Below are positions 35,290-43,999 of a DNA stretch of 64,000 nucleotides, piece by piece. Both the position numbers and the translations under genes were made by a program. Below the pieces are notes generated by a model. That model saw only the letters and a list, made by a program, of their open reading frames with translations, was not told the DNA's origin and ran no database searches. Position 1 is the first letter of the stretch. Every line of letters starts with the position of its first letter. This stretch comes from Novosphingobium aquimarinum (GTDB taxonomy: Bacteria > Pseudomonadota > Alphaproteobacteria > Sphingomonadales > Sphingomonadaceae): the NCBI RefSeq assembly GCF_009746585.1, contig NZ_WRPO01000004.1, positions 62,001-126,000 of the forward strand, read 5' to 3'.

Positions 35290-35307
35290 TGTCTCGCTAT
35301 CGAGACA
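35290..35307. promoter_or_regulatory. 18-bp inverted repeat, candidate activator site
   Basis: TGTCTCG-CTAT-CGAGACA, a perfect dyad about 106 bp upstream of the aldehyde dehydrogenase start and just downstream of the regulator gene. A second palindrome with the same half-site, GTCTCGAGAC, lies at 35221-35230. Probable binding sites of the neighbouring Fis-type regulator. Confidence 0.6.
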
Positions 35308-35325
35308 CGTTGGTACGAGGTGGTG

Positions 35326-36273
35326 TCAGCCGCGTCCGAGGCCGAGTTTATCCATCCGCCGATAGAGCGTGGCCCGCCCGATTCCGAGCGCCTTTGCAGC
35401 TTGCGTGGCATTGCCATCGGCCTGCGCCAGAGCCCGTCGCAACACCGCTCGTTCCGAATCGCTAAACGATAGGGCTCCCTCGCCGCCGAGGATGTCCTGC
35501 GCGCTGCGACATCCCGTCAGGCACGCGTCGGTCAGCTTGAAGCGATGACGCGCGGCGAGCGTGGCGCCAATGACCAGATCGTCGCGATCGACCGCTAGCA
35601 GGGCCGCATCCCCACCGGGAAGGTTTGCATCGATAATACGGTGACCTTCGAAATACCGCCGGAAGATTCCGCTTTCGATCCGGCGCGCAGCATCCTGCAC
35701 GATCTTCTGTATGAGCGTGCCCATCGCCGCGGTATGGTCATCGCGGCAACTGGAAATGTCGAGAGCGCCCACCAGGTGTCCCGCCGCGTCCCTGATCGGA
35801 GCATCCATGCAGCTGATGCCGATGTTGCGACTGGCGAAATGCTCGTCGCGATGAATCATCACCGGTCGGCCTTCCACCAGACACGTCCCGATCCCGTTGG
35901 TACCTTCGCGGCTCTCGCTCCAGACGCCGCCCGGCGTGAGCCCGACCTGGTCGAACATTCCGCGATCGCCCGCACTGCTGCGCGCTTCGAGAATGACGCC
36001 TTCGTTGTCCGACAGCATGACCGCGCACCCGGTGGCGGCAACGGTCTGGAACAACTGGTCGAGCAGAGGGCGGCCCACTTCAAGCATCAGTTCGTGACGC
36101 TGCCTTCGCTGCGTAAGGTCGCAGCCGGAGACCAGGTCGGGCGCTCGCACGGCTCCCGCATCGAGTCCGTGCTTGAGGCCAGATCGACACCAACTGGCCG
36201 CGACGAAAGACTTCGCCGCGCTCGTGGACGAGTGCAGAACGGCCTCTATGGAGTCTTCGTGACGACCTGCCAT
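35326..36273 (-). CDS. AcoR-like regulator lacking the AAA+ domain
   Basis: A 315-residue regulator with a GAF-type sensor region (MFDQVGLTPGGVWSE, EGTNGIGTCLVEGRP, ISCMDAPIRDAAGHLVGALD) and a C-terminal Fis-type HTH (ALAQADGNATQAAKALGIGRATLYRRMDKLG). AcoR relatives normally carry a sigma-54-interacting AAA+ module between these parts; none is present here, so activation through sigma-54 is unlikely. Probably controls the downstream aldehyde/alcohol dehydrogenase genes. Start taken at 36273; an upstream in-frame ATG would lengthen it by 30 residues. Confidence 0.82.
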   Translation of the reverse strand: MAGRHEDSIEAVLHSSTSAAKSFVAASWCRSGLKHGLDAGAVRAPDLVSGCDLTQRRQRHELMLEVGRPLLDQLFQTVAATGCAVMLSDNEGVILEARSSAGDRGMFDQVGLTPGGVWSESREGTNGIGTCLVEGRPVMIHRDEHFASRNIGISCMDAPIRDAAGHLVGALDISSCRDDHTAAMGTLIQKIVQDAARRIESGIFRRYFEGHRIIDANLPGGDAALLAVDRDDLVIGATLAARHRFKLTDACLTGCRSAQDILGGEGALSFSDSERAVLRRALAQADGNATQAAKALGIGRATLYRRMDKLGLGRG

Positions 36274-36416
36274 GCTTTGCTCATAGCCCAATCTGTCTCG
36301 ATTTACGACCGCTGACACAGGATGGTCCGGTGCATCCAGCGATGATGAGCGTTTCACGCCCATCCGAAAAGACGAGCGATGCCCGCATCCATTCGCATTT
36401 CTCTCTCGCCTGATGC

Positions 36417-37406
36417 ATGAACCGGCTTATGGTCAAGCACGTGCGCGATACGGATAACCCCACTAGCCATGATGGAATGGTCCGCATCCCGGGCGGCAGC
36501 TTCGCAATGGGATCGGATCGCTTCTATCCCGAAGAGGGCCCGGTGCGGCAAGTGCGGATCGATGGGTTTCTGATCGACGAGACGCCCGTCACCAACCGCC
36601 AGTTCGCGGCCTTCGTGGCAGCAACCGGCTATGTCACCGTGGCCGAGCAGGCGCCCGATCCGGCAGACTATCCCGGAATGTTGCCGGACATGGCCCGCGC
36701 AGGCTCGCTGGTCTTTCACAAGACCCCCACCCCGGTCGACACCCGCGATCCATCGCAGTGGTGGAGTTTCGTATTCGGCGCCTGCTGGCGCCACCCGCTG
36801 GGGCCGGATAGTGACCTCGACGCGCTCGATCTCTGGGAGCATCCGGTCGTCCAGGTCAGCCATGCCGACGCGCAGGCCTATGCCGACTGGGCCGGCAAGG
36901 CGCTTCCGACGGAAGCCGAGTGGGAATACGCCGCGCGCGGCGGAGCCGACGGGCTCGACTATGCCTGGGGCGAAGAACTCGCGCCCCAGGGCGCCATGCT
37001 CGCCAACTACTGGCAGGGCCTGTTTCCCTTCGCCAATCAGTGCCTCGACGGCTGGGAACGCACTTCACCGGTCCGCGCCTTCCCGGCCAATGGTCATGGC
37101 CTCTACGACATGATCGGCAACACCTGGGAATGGACCGCCGATTGGTGGACCGACCGACATCGCCCCGCGCGCAAGGCCAAGCCGACCGCTTGCTGCACGA
37201 TAGACAACCCTCGCGGCGGCAATGTGCGCGGTTCGCTCGATCCCGCGCAACCCGACATCCCCATCGGACGCAAGGTCCTCAAGGGCGGCTCTCACTTGTG
37301 CGCGGAAAACTATTGCCAACGCTACCGTCCGGCCGCCCGCCACCCCGAAATGATCGACAGCGCCACCTCGCACATCGGCTTTCGCTGCGTGGTGCGCGAA
37401 ACGTAA
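36417..37406 (+). CDS. Formylglycine-generating enzyme (SUMF1 family)
   Basis: A 329-residue FGE-family protein that converts the active-site Cys of sulfatases to formylglycine. The catalytic pair is present in KGGSHLCAENYCQRYRPAAR (Cys295 and Cys300), together with IGNTWEWTADWW and VSHADAQAYADWAGKALPTE. Many SUMF1-domain proteins lack these Cys; their presence marks a true FGE. It lies 23 kb from the Cys-type sulfatase at 59365, its likely client within the window. Start uncertain among ATGs at 36417, 36429 and 36477. Confidence 0.9.
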   Translation: MNRLMVKHVRDTDNPTSHDGMVRIPGGSFAMGSDRFYPEEGPVRQVRIDGFLIDETPVTNRQFAAFVAATGYVTVAEQAPDPADYPGMLPDMARAGSLVFHKTPTPVDTRDPSQWWSFVFGACWRHPLGPDSDLDALDLWEHPVVQVSHADAQAYADWAGKALPTEAEWEYAARGGADGLDYAWGEELAPQGAMLANYWQGLFPFANQCLDGWERTSPVRAFPANGHGLYDMIGNTWEWTADWWTDRHRPARKAKPTACCTIDNPRGGNVRGSLDPAQPDIPIGRKVLKGGSHLCAENYCQRYRPAARHPEMIDSATSHIGFRCVVRET

Positions 37407-37526
37407 CCTGGCTTCGTCGAGAGTTTCGACCTCGGCCGCCTAAGGCCCCGTCGTCGCTTGCGCGAAGAAGCCGCGACGAGGCACTGCCTATCGCTCGGGC
37501 CGCATGATCAACATGCCGGCATCCGT

Positions 37527-40500
37527 CTACTCGCATTGGGCACCGCCAGTCGGGTTCCGGCCGATGCGGTTCCGCCATTTTTCGCGCCAGCTGCTCGCGT
37601 CATCCGAACGGTTGAGCACGAGCCGCGCGATGGCGGGCAGGACGAAGAGCGTGAGCGCGGTCGCGGTGATCAATCCGCCGATCACCACCGTCGCCAGCGG
37701 CCGCTGGACCTCGGCGCCGGTGCCGGTCGCGATCGCCATCGGCAAGAAGCCGAGCGAGGCCACCAACGCGGTCATCAGCACCGGCCGCAGCCGCGCCAAC
37801 GCACCGTCGGAAATCGCGTCATCGACCGATAGGCCTCTGTCGAGGCGCTGGCGTATCGCGGTCATCATCACCAGCCCGTTCAAGACGGCGACACCCGAAA
37901 GGGCGATGAAGCCCACCGCAGCGGAAACCGAGAACGGCATCCCCCTCAGCGCAAGAGCGAAGACACCGCCCGCCAGCGCCATCGGGATCGCACTGAACAC
38001 GGCGAGAGCCGGAACCCAGCCGCCAAGCGCCATGAACAGCAGCAGCAACACCAGAGCGAAGCAGACCGGCACGACAAGCGCGAGCCTCGCCTGCGCGGCT
38101 TGCAGGTTCTGGTACTGTCCGCCCCATTCGACGAACGAGGCAGGCGGCAGTTCGACACTGTCGGCAACACCTGCACGCGCCTCCTCGACGAACGAGCCGA
38201 GATCGCGCTCGCGCACATTGGCCGACACGATCACCAGCCGCCGCCCCTGCTCGCGCCGCACTTCGGCAAGGCCGTCGACGACCGTGAAATCCGCCAGCGT
38301 GCGAAGCGGGACGGTCGCGCCGTTGTCGAGCACGATGGGCAGCGCCCCGAGCTGATCGAAATCGTCGCGCGCCGCATCCTCCAGCCGCACCACCACCTCG
38401 AAGCGGCGGTCGCCTTCGAACACCAGACCTGCGGGGCGCCCGCCCAGCGCAATCGCGGCGGACTGCACGACATCTTCCATGGTAAGGCCGTACCGCGCGA
38501 TCGTCGGACGATCGAAAGCGATGTCGAGCGTGGGGAACCCCGTCACTTGCTGAACCTTGACGTCCGCCGCGCCCTCGACCCCTTGGAGCACTTCGGCCAC
38601 CTCCCCCGCGGCGCGAGTCAGCACGGTGAGATCGTCGCCGTAAAGTTTGACGGCAACGTCGCCGCGAACGCCTGCGATCAGTTCGTTGAAGCGCAGCTGG
38701 ATCGGCTGGCTGAACTCGTAGAGGTTGCCGACAAGTCCGCCCAGCGAGTCCTCCATCTGCGTGACGAGTTCGTCCTTCGCCAGATCGGGATCGGGCCATT
38801 CCGCGCGCGGCTTCAGAATTACGTAGGCGTCGGACGCGTTGGGCGGCATCGGATCGCTCGCGACCTCGGCCGTGCCGGTGCGCGAGAAAACCAACTCCAC
38901 CTGGGGGAAAGTCTCGAGCCGATCCTCCACTTGTCGTTGCATGGCGACCGAGCGCTCGAGCGAAGTGGAGGGAATCCGCAGCGATTGCACCGCGATGTCC
39001 CGCTCATCCAGTTGCGGCGTGAATTCGCTGCCGAGGAAAGTGAATACCAAGGCGGCCACGGCGAAGATGCCGGCACCGGCCCCTATCACTGGCCATGGGC
39101 GAGCGATGGTGCGGCGCAGCGCCGGGCTGTACCACTCCTTCACGGCCCGGACCGGCCTGACCTCCTTCTCGGTCAGCGGACCATTCAGCAGCAAGCCGAT
39201 CATCGCCGGAACGAAGGTCAGCGACAGCACGAAGGCCGATGCCAGCGCGAGCATCACCGTGATCGCCATCGGCGAGAACGTCTTACCCTCGACACCGGTG
39301 AAAGTGAGCAGCGGAGCGTAGACCAGCAGAATGATCGCCTGTCCGTAGACGGTCGGCTTGATCATTTCCTGCGCGGCCAGGCGCGTCTCGGTCAACCGCT
39401 CACCGAGGCTGAGCAGTCTGCCCTCGCGATGCTGCCTGGCGGCGAGCCGCGCGACGCTGTTTTCGACGATGATGACCGCACCATCGACGATCAGCCCGAA
39501 GTCGAGCGCGCCCAAGCTCATCAGATTGCCCGAGACCCCGAGCCGGTTCATTCCCACGGCAGCCATGAGCATCGAGATCGGGATGACCAATGCCGCGATG
39601 ATCGCGGCCCGGATGTTGCCGAGCATGAGGAACAGCACGGCGATGACCAGGAGCGCCCCTTCTACGAGATTCTTCTCCACCGTGGCGATGGTCGCATCGA
39701 CGAGCGACGACCGATTATAGACGATTTCGGCGACCACGCCGGCCGGCAGCGAGGCACGGACTTCGTCCAGACGCTTGGCCGAGGCGGCCGCCACGGTGCG
39801 GCTGTTTTCGCCGCTGCGCATCAGGACGGTTCCCACGACCGCCTCCTCGCCATTGAGCGTGGCGGCACCGGTCCTGAGGTCTCCGCCGATACGCACGGAG
39901 GCGACATCTCCGATCCGGATCGGAACGCCCTCGCGGGTCGCGACCACCGCCTCCTTGATGTCCTGTATACCGCCAAGCCGCGCATCGGCGCGAACGAGGA
40001 GAGCCTCTCCCGCGCGATCGACGAAGTTGGCACCCGCAGCGAGATTTGCGGCCCGCAACGCCTCTATGAGATCGTCGAATGACACGCCGTAGCCCGTCAA
40101 ACGGGCCGGATCGGGCTGCACCAGGAACTGCTTCTCGTAACCGCCGATCGAATCCACGCCGGCGACGCCATCGATGGAGCGCATGAGCGGAGCGACGACC
40201 CAGTCCTGGACCGTGCGCAAGTAGGCGGCCTTGGCGACATCGCTGTCGAGGCGATCACCGCGCTCGGTGACGAAGCTGCCGTCCGCCTGCCAGCCCGTCC
40301 TGCCACCGGTGGGGGCGTCGCGACCGGACGGATGCTCGTATTCGATCGTATACATGAGGACTTCGCCAAGTCCGGTCGAGATCGGCCCCATCGTGGGCTC
40401 GGCTCCTTCGGGCAGCGAGGCGCCAATCGGAGCGAGCCGTTCGTTCACCTGGCTGCGTGCGAAGTAGATGTCGGTCCCTTCCTCGAAGATCGCGGTGACC

Positions 40501-40844
40501 TGACTGAAGCCATTGCGCGAGATAGAGCGGGTCGTCTCGAGCCCCTCGATCCCGGCAAGCCCGGTCTCGATCGGGAACGTCACTTGTGTTTCAACCTGCG
40601 AGGGCGAAAGCGCCTGGGCGCTGGTGTTGATCTGCACCTGGGTGTTGGTGATGTCCGGCACGGCATCGATCGGCAGGCGCAGCAGGTTCATGGCGCCGTA
40701 GATCGCGGCGAAGGCGGTGAGGACGATCACCGCCCAGCGGAAGCGAACGGCGATGTCGAGGATCGCCCCGATCAGCCCGTGGCGATCACGGCCCGGATCG
40801 GCCCGGGTCTCTACGTCTGGCGCGTGGTCTGCCTCAGTGTCCAT
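37527..40844 (-). CDS. czcA: CzcA-type heavy-metal RND efflux pump
   Basis: Inner-membrane RND transporter of 1105 residues with the expected 12 membrane helices and two large periplasmic loops. The helix-4 motif ALDFGLIVDGAVIIVENS (DFG...D) is that of divalent-cation pumps (Zn/Co/Cd/Ni) rather than Cu/Ag CusA. The ATG at 40844 (MDTEADH) has GAGGG 7 bp upstream and overlaps the end of czcB by 11 bp. It is the third component of a czcCBA operon and exports metal using the proton gradient. Confidence 0.93.
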   Translation of the reverse strand: MDTEADHAPDVETRADPGRDRHGLIGAILDIAVRFRWAVIVLTAFAAIYGAMNLLRLPIDAVPDITNTQVQINTSAQALSPSQVETQVTFPIETGLAGIEGLETTRSISRNGFSQVTAIFEEGTDIYFARSQVNERLAPIGASLPEGAEPTMGPISTGLGEVLMYTIEYEHPSGRDAPTGGRTGWQADGSFVTERGDRLDSDVAKAAYLRTVQDWVVAPLMRSIDGVAGVDSIGGYEKQFLVQPDPARLTGYGVSFDDLIEALRAANLAAGANFVDRAGEALLVRADARLGGIQDIKEAVVATREGVPIRIGDVASVRIGGDLRTGAATLNGEEAVVGTVLMRSGENSRTVAAASAKRLDEVRASLPAGVVAEIVYNRSSLVDATIATVEKNLVEGALLVIAVLFLMLGNIRAAIIAALVIPISMLMAAVGMNRLGVSGNLMSLGALDFGLIVDGAVIIVENSVARLAARQHREGRLLSLGERLTETRLAAQEMIKPTVYGQAIILLVYAPLLTFTGVEGKTFSPMAITVMLALASAFVLSLTFVPAMIGLLLNGPLTEKEVRPVRAVKEWYSPALRRTIARPWPVIGAGAGIFAVAALVFTFLGSEFTPQLDERDIAVQSLRIPSTSLERSVAMQRQVEDRLETFPQVELVFSRTGTAEVASDPMPPNASDAYVILKPRAEWPDPDLAKDELVTQMEDSLGGLVGNLYEFSQPIQLRFNELIAGVRGDVAVKLYGDDLTVLTRAAGEVAEVLQGVEGAADVKVQQVTGFPTLDIAFDRPTIARYGLTMEDVVQSAAIALGGRPAGLVFEGDRRFEVVVRLEDAARDDFDQLGALPIVLDNGATVPLRTLADFTVVDGLAEVRREQGRRLVIVSANVRERDLGSFVEEARAGVADSVELPPASFVEWGGQYQNLQAAQARLALVVPVCFALVLLLLFMALGGWVPALAVFSAIPMALAGGVFALALRGMPFSVSAAVGFIALSGVAVLNGLVMMTAIRQRLDRGLSVDDAISDGALARLRPVLMTALVASLGFLPMAIATGTGAEVQRPLATVVIGGLITATALTLFVLPAIARLVLNRSDDASSWREKWRNRIGRNPTGGAQCE

Positions 40845-41979
40845 GGGTCGCGCCCTCTTTTTCGAGTTCCGCCTTGAGCAGGAAGGCGTTGCCGACGGCG
40901 ATGCGCCGTCCCTCCTCCAGACCGGCAAGGATCGTCACCTGCCCCGCGGACCGGGTTCCGACCTCGACCTCCCGCGCCTGGAAGCCGGTCTTGGTCCGGA
41001 CGAACACGACGTCGCGTCCGTCGAGCACCTGAACGGGGTCCTCGGGCACCGCGATACGGCTGTGGTCCACTTCGCCTGAAGGACGGATCCGTGCCTGGAC
41101 GAAGGCGCCCGGCTGAAGACCCGGAATGCCGCGCGGCAGCGACAGCACCGCCGTGGCGCTGCGGCTCTCACGATCGAGAGAGGGCGTGACCGATCGCACA
41201 CGCGCCCCGATCTCGCGGCCATCGCCGACGATCAGCATCGCCTCGTCGCCCGGCTGAACGCGCGACGCGTCAGCGGAAGGCAGAGCCACTTCGATCTGCA
41301 GCCCGTTCGGGTCGACCACGCGATACAGTTCCTCGCCCGCATCGACGAACGCCCCGAGCACGATCGGAGCTGCGGTGATCCTGCCGGCCAGGGGAGAGGT
41401 CACGGCAAGCGAGCGGCCATCGCCGCTCACGCCTGCCGCCGCGACTGCAGCCCGTGCCCGCTGCAACTCCGAACGCGCCACGCTGAGATTTGCCCGTGCG
41501 CCTTCCAGATCCTGACGAGCGGTGACGTGTTCCTCGAACAGACGCCGTTCGCGATCGTAGACGGCGGACAGTTCCGTCACGCGCGCGCGCGCCGCATTGG
41601 CCTGCGCTGCGAGCGCCGCGCCGTCCGCGCTATCGATGCGGGCGACGGTCTCGCCGCGCGACACATGATCGCCGAGGGTCTTGCCCACCAAGCGGACCAC
41701 ACCCGAAGCCCGGGCGTCGATCCGTGCGGAAGATGTCGCGCTGGCCGTCACCGTCGCGGGAAAGACCAGCTCTACCGCGGCCCCTGCCCGGACCGGGGCC
41801 AGCTCGATCCCCGCCTCGCGGATCTGCCGCTCGCTCAGCATCACCGCGCCTTCGGGCCTCTCGTCCCCGGCTTCCTCATGCGGATGGTGATCAGCATCGA
41901 CGGCCGGCCAGAAGATCAGCGCCAGAGCGCCGATCGCGATCACGATACCGACGAGAATCGCCAGCGTCCTGCGTGTCAT
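40834..41979 (-). CDS. czcB: CzcB-type periplasmic adaptor (membrane fusion protein)
   Basis: Membrane-fusion protein of 381 residues: an N-terminal membrane anchor (LAILVGIVIAIGALALIFW), a short His-rich stretch (DADHHPHEEAGDE) likely to bind metal, lipoyl/hairpin regions (LGDHVSRGETVARID) and a beta-barrel. AAGGA lies 7 bp before ATG 41979; an ATG at 41994 forms ATGA with the czcC stop and is an alternative. Links czcA to the outer-membrane protein. Confidence 0.9.
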   Translation of the reverse strand: MTRRTLAILVGIVIAIGALALIFWPAVDADHHPHEEAGDERPEGAVMLSERQIREAGIELAPVRAGAAVELVFPATVTASATSSARIDARASGVVRLVGKTLGDHVSRGETVARIDSADGAALAAQANAARARVTELSAVYDRERRLFEEHVTARQDLEGARANLSVARSELQRARAAVAAAGVSGDGRSLAVTSPLAGRITAAPIVLGAFVDAGEELYRVVDPNGLQIEVALPSADASRVQPGDEAMLIVGDGREIGARVRSVTPSLDRESRSATAVLSLPRGIPGLQPGAFVQARIRPSGEVDHSRIAVPEDPVQVLDGRDVVFVRTKTGFQAREVEVGTRSAGQVTILAGLEEGRRIAVGNAFLLKAELEKEGATHGH

Positions 41980-41990
41980 CCGTAAATCCT

Positions 41991-43244
41991 TCATTGTACG
42001 GCCAGCCCGATGAGTTCGGCTGCGGCCAGGCCCCGTTGCTCGCGGGCGGCGATGAGCGCCTCGCGGATCGTGTCGCGGGCCTCGGCGGCAGCGAGAACCT
42101 CGATCAGGGGAAAGCGTCCGTTGCGGTATCCGATACGGACGAGGCGCAGTGCCTCCTCCGCCTGCGGGAGCGACGTCTGCGACAGGGTCTCGACACGCCC
42201 TTCGGCACCGAAATATCTCGCCCGCGCCGTGGCGACCGCTTGCTCGAAATCTGCAAGCACGACGGCTTCGCGCGCATTCGCAGCCCGCAAGCGGGCCTCG
42301 GCAGCCGCAACGTTGCCCTGATTGCGATCGCGGAACGGAAGAGGGAACGACACGCCGACGACGAAGGCGTTGTCACCGCTTTGCGCGAAGCGGCGCACGC
42401 CTGCGGATACCGTCGGATCCGGAACGCGCAGACTTCGTTGCCGCGCGATCTCCGCCTCCGCAGTCGTGCTCTCGGCGCGCGCAAGCCGATAGGACAGGCT
42501 TTGCGTGCCCCGCGAGGTCAGGGATGCGGGCGGAGTGATGTTCGGGAACTGAGCCGGAACAAGCGGCGCTTCGTCCGCGGCCCAGAGCGAGGCCAGCGCC
42601 ACGCGGGCCGCAAGGCTCTCGGCCTCGGCTTCCACCAAACGGGCGCGCGCCTCCGCGAGGGCCGCATTGGCACGCAGCGCGCGCAACGGTGGTTCACGCC
42701 CTACCTCGACGAGGGCTTTGGCGATGCGCGCCAGTTCCTCGTTCCGTGCGATCACGTCTTCTGCCAGCTCGACCCGAGCGGCCGCGGCGGCAGCCATCAG
42801 ATAGCGTTCTCGCACCAGCTGACCCAGTTCCACCGCGGTCAGGACTGCCTTGAGAGACGCCAGTTCGGCCTGGGCCTCAGCCGCTCCGACGCGTGCGGAA
42901 CGCTTCCCGCCAAGCTCGAGACGCTGGCCGACCGAGAGCGTGTATTCGGTCGACTGGAAACCGGAGAAGGCGCCACTGCCGGCGGCGTTCTCAACCTCGA
43001 GGGACACCTCGGGATTGGGCCTGAGGCGAGCCTGCTCGACAAGCGCTGAAGCCGCGTCGGTTTCCGCGCGGGGGCCCATGAGACGCGGGTTGCTGGCGGG
43101 AGTAGCGCCCTGCCCGGCGACCCCGCTGAGTTCGAGGGCATCGTCGAGCGTGACGACACGCGGGTCCTGCGCGCTGGCAGGTCCCGTGGACACGGCGAGT
43201 ATCAGCCCCCAGAAGGGGACCGCTCGCCAGGGTATGGCGGACAT
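41991..43244 (-). CDS. czcC: CzcC-type outer-membrane efflux protein
   Basis: TolC-family outer-membrane channel of 417 residues. A signal peptide (ending GPASAQD) is followed by two OEP repeats with long amphipathic helices (AQAELASLKAVLTAVELGQL; ARLRAANAREAVVLADFEQA). GAGGAA is 9 bp before the ATG. First structural gene of the czcCBA efflux operon, with the stop overlapping czcB. Confidence 0.9.
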   Translation of the reverse strand: MSAIPWRAVPFWGLILAVSTGPASAQDPRVVTLDDALELSGVAGQGATPASNPRLMGPRAETDAASALVEQARLRPNPEVSLEVENAAGSGAFSGFQSTEYTLSVGQRLELGGKRSARVGAAEAQAELASLKAVLTAVELGQLVRERYLMAAAAAARVELAEDVIARNEELARIAKALVEVGREPPLRALRANAALAEARARLVEAEAESLAARVALASLWAADEAPLVPAQFPNITPPASLTSRGTQSLSYRLARAESTTAEAEIARQRSLRVPDPTVSAGVRRFAQSGDNAFVVGVSFPLPFRDRNQGNVAAAEARLRAANAREAVVLADFEQAVATARARYFGAEGRVETLSQTSLPQAEEALRLVRIGYRNGRFPLIEVLAAAEARDTIREALIAAREQRGLAAAELIGLAVQ

Positions 43245-43309
43245 GAAGGGAAATTCCTCTGCTGACGTTCAGTTCGGCGTCGGAACAGAGTTCCGGCGCA
43301 CGGCGAACG

Positions 43310-43648
43310 TCAGGCTCGAGGCGGAGGTGTGGCCAGTTCCGTCAGCCCTGAGACGAACGAGCGATATTTCCCCGCGCGCAGCACAGTCGCAACCGAGTCC
43401 AAGGCAAACACTTCGGAAGTCTTGCCGACGGCCTGCGATGCATGATGGCAATGGCCATGCGCACACGCGCCGTGTTTCTCCGGCCCCCTGTCGTCACTCC
43501 CCGGATCGTCATGCTGCTCGAACTGGGATGCGACCGGGCGCTCTCCCGCGCATTCCGCAGCTTCCGCGACCGGCGCCCAGAGGACACCCAGTGCGGTGCA
43601 CAGCGTGACGAGCTGCAGGATGAAGGAGCGGGCGAAAAGCCGGGGCAT
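43310..43648 (-). CDS. Small His-rich periplasmic protein leading the metal operon
   Basis: A 112-residue protein with a signal peptide (FILQLVTLCTALGVLWAPVA, cleavage near AEAAEC) and a His/Cys-rich motif (HGACAHGHCHHAS) expected to bind transition metals. It lies 65 bp upstream of czcC on the same strand. Small proteins in this position (compare CzcI-type) modulate or sense metal load. The start is uncertain; there is no strong ribosome binding site. Confidence 0.7.
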   Translation of the reverse strand: MPRLFARSFILQLVTLCTALGVLWAPVAEAAECAGERPVASQFEQHDDPGSDDRGPEKHGACAHGHCHHASQAVGKTSEVFALDSVATVLRAGKYRSFVSGLTELATPPPRA

Positions 43649-43999
43649 CGACGGTCGGGTAGCATCCGAACCGCCGTTATAAAAGCTTCGTCTGAAAAAT
43701 GCTGCAAGCGCTAACAAAAATGCTGCGTGCGCTAACAACATGTGCCAGACTTCCTCATGGCGCGCGCAAGGGAACTGGCCGACCAGCCAGCGACGCTGCC
43801 CGCCACGTCAGACTGACAGGGTGATCGCCACTGTTGGGGCGGAGTCCGCAAAGTGTCACCAAAACATCGCGAGAATGACACGACGCATCTCTACCCGCCT
43901 ACGTAGTGTTAACGCTGTACTCAGCGTATCTCGCGGTTTTTTAACCGCATTATTCGGCGCCGCTGCTGCGGTAATGCCGTCCGGCTTCAGGGGAATGTT
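43649..43999. other. Divergent regulatory region between metal operon and giant exoprotein
   Basis: About 350 bp without a supported gene. Contains the 21-bp repeats and a hairpin GCGGTT-TTTT-AACCGC (43933-43948) about 50 bp upstream of the rightward start. GGGGA precedes that ATG by 5-6 bp. Confidence 0.6.
43695..43736. repeat. Tandem 21-bp repeats upstream of the metal-efflux operon
   Basis: Two directly adjacent 21-bp units (43695-43715, 43716-43736) differ at two positions and share AAAAATGCTGC and GCGCTAAC. The 21-bp period places both on the same DNA face. They lie about 50-90 bp upstream of the first gene's start, with a TTATAA-containing candidate -10 (43676-43684) between, so they are good candidates for a regulator-binding site. 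Confidence 0.65.

Noticed and set aside
33577-35472. 631-codon open frame antisense to the aldehyde dehydrogenase gene
   Set aside because: The dehydrogenase motifs are intact on the minus strand; the antisense frame is a composition effect.
38100-40082. 660-codon open frame antisense to czcA
   Set aside because: Antisense GC-rich shadow; czcA is complete and conserved on the minus strand.
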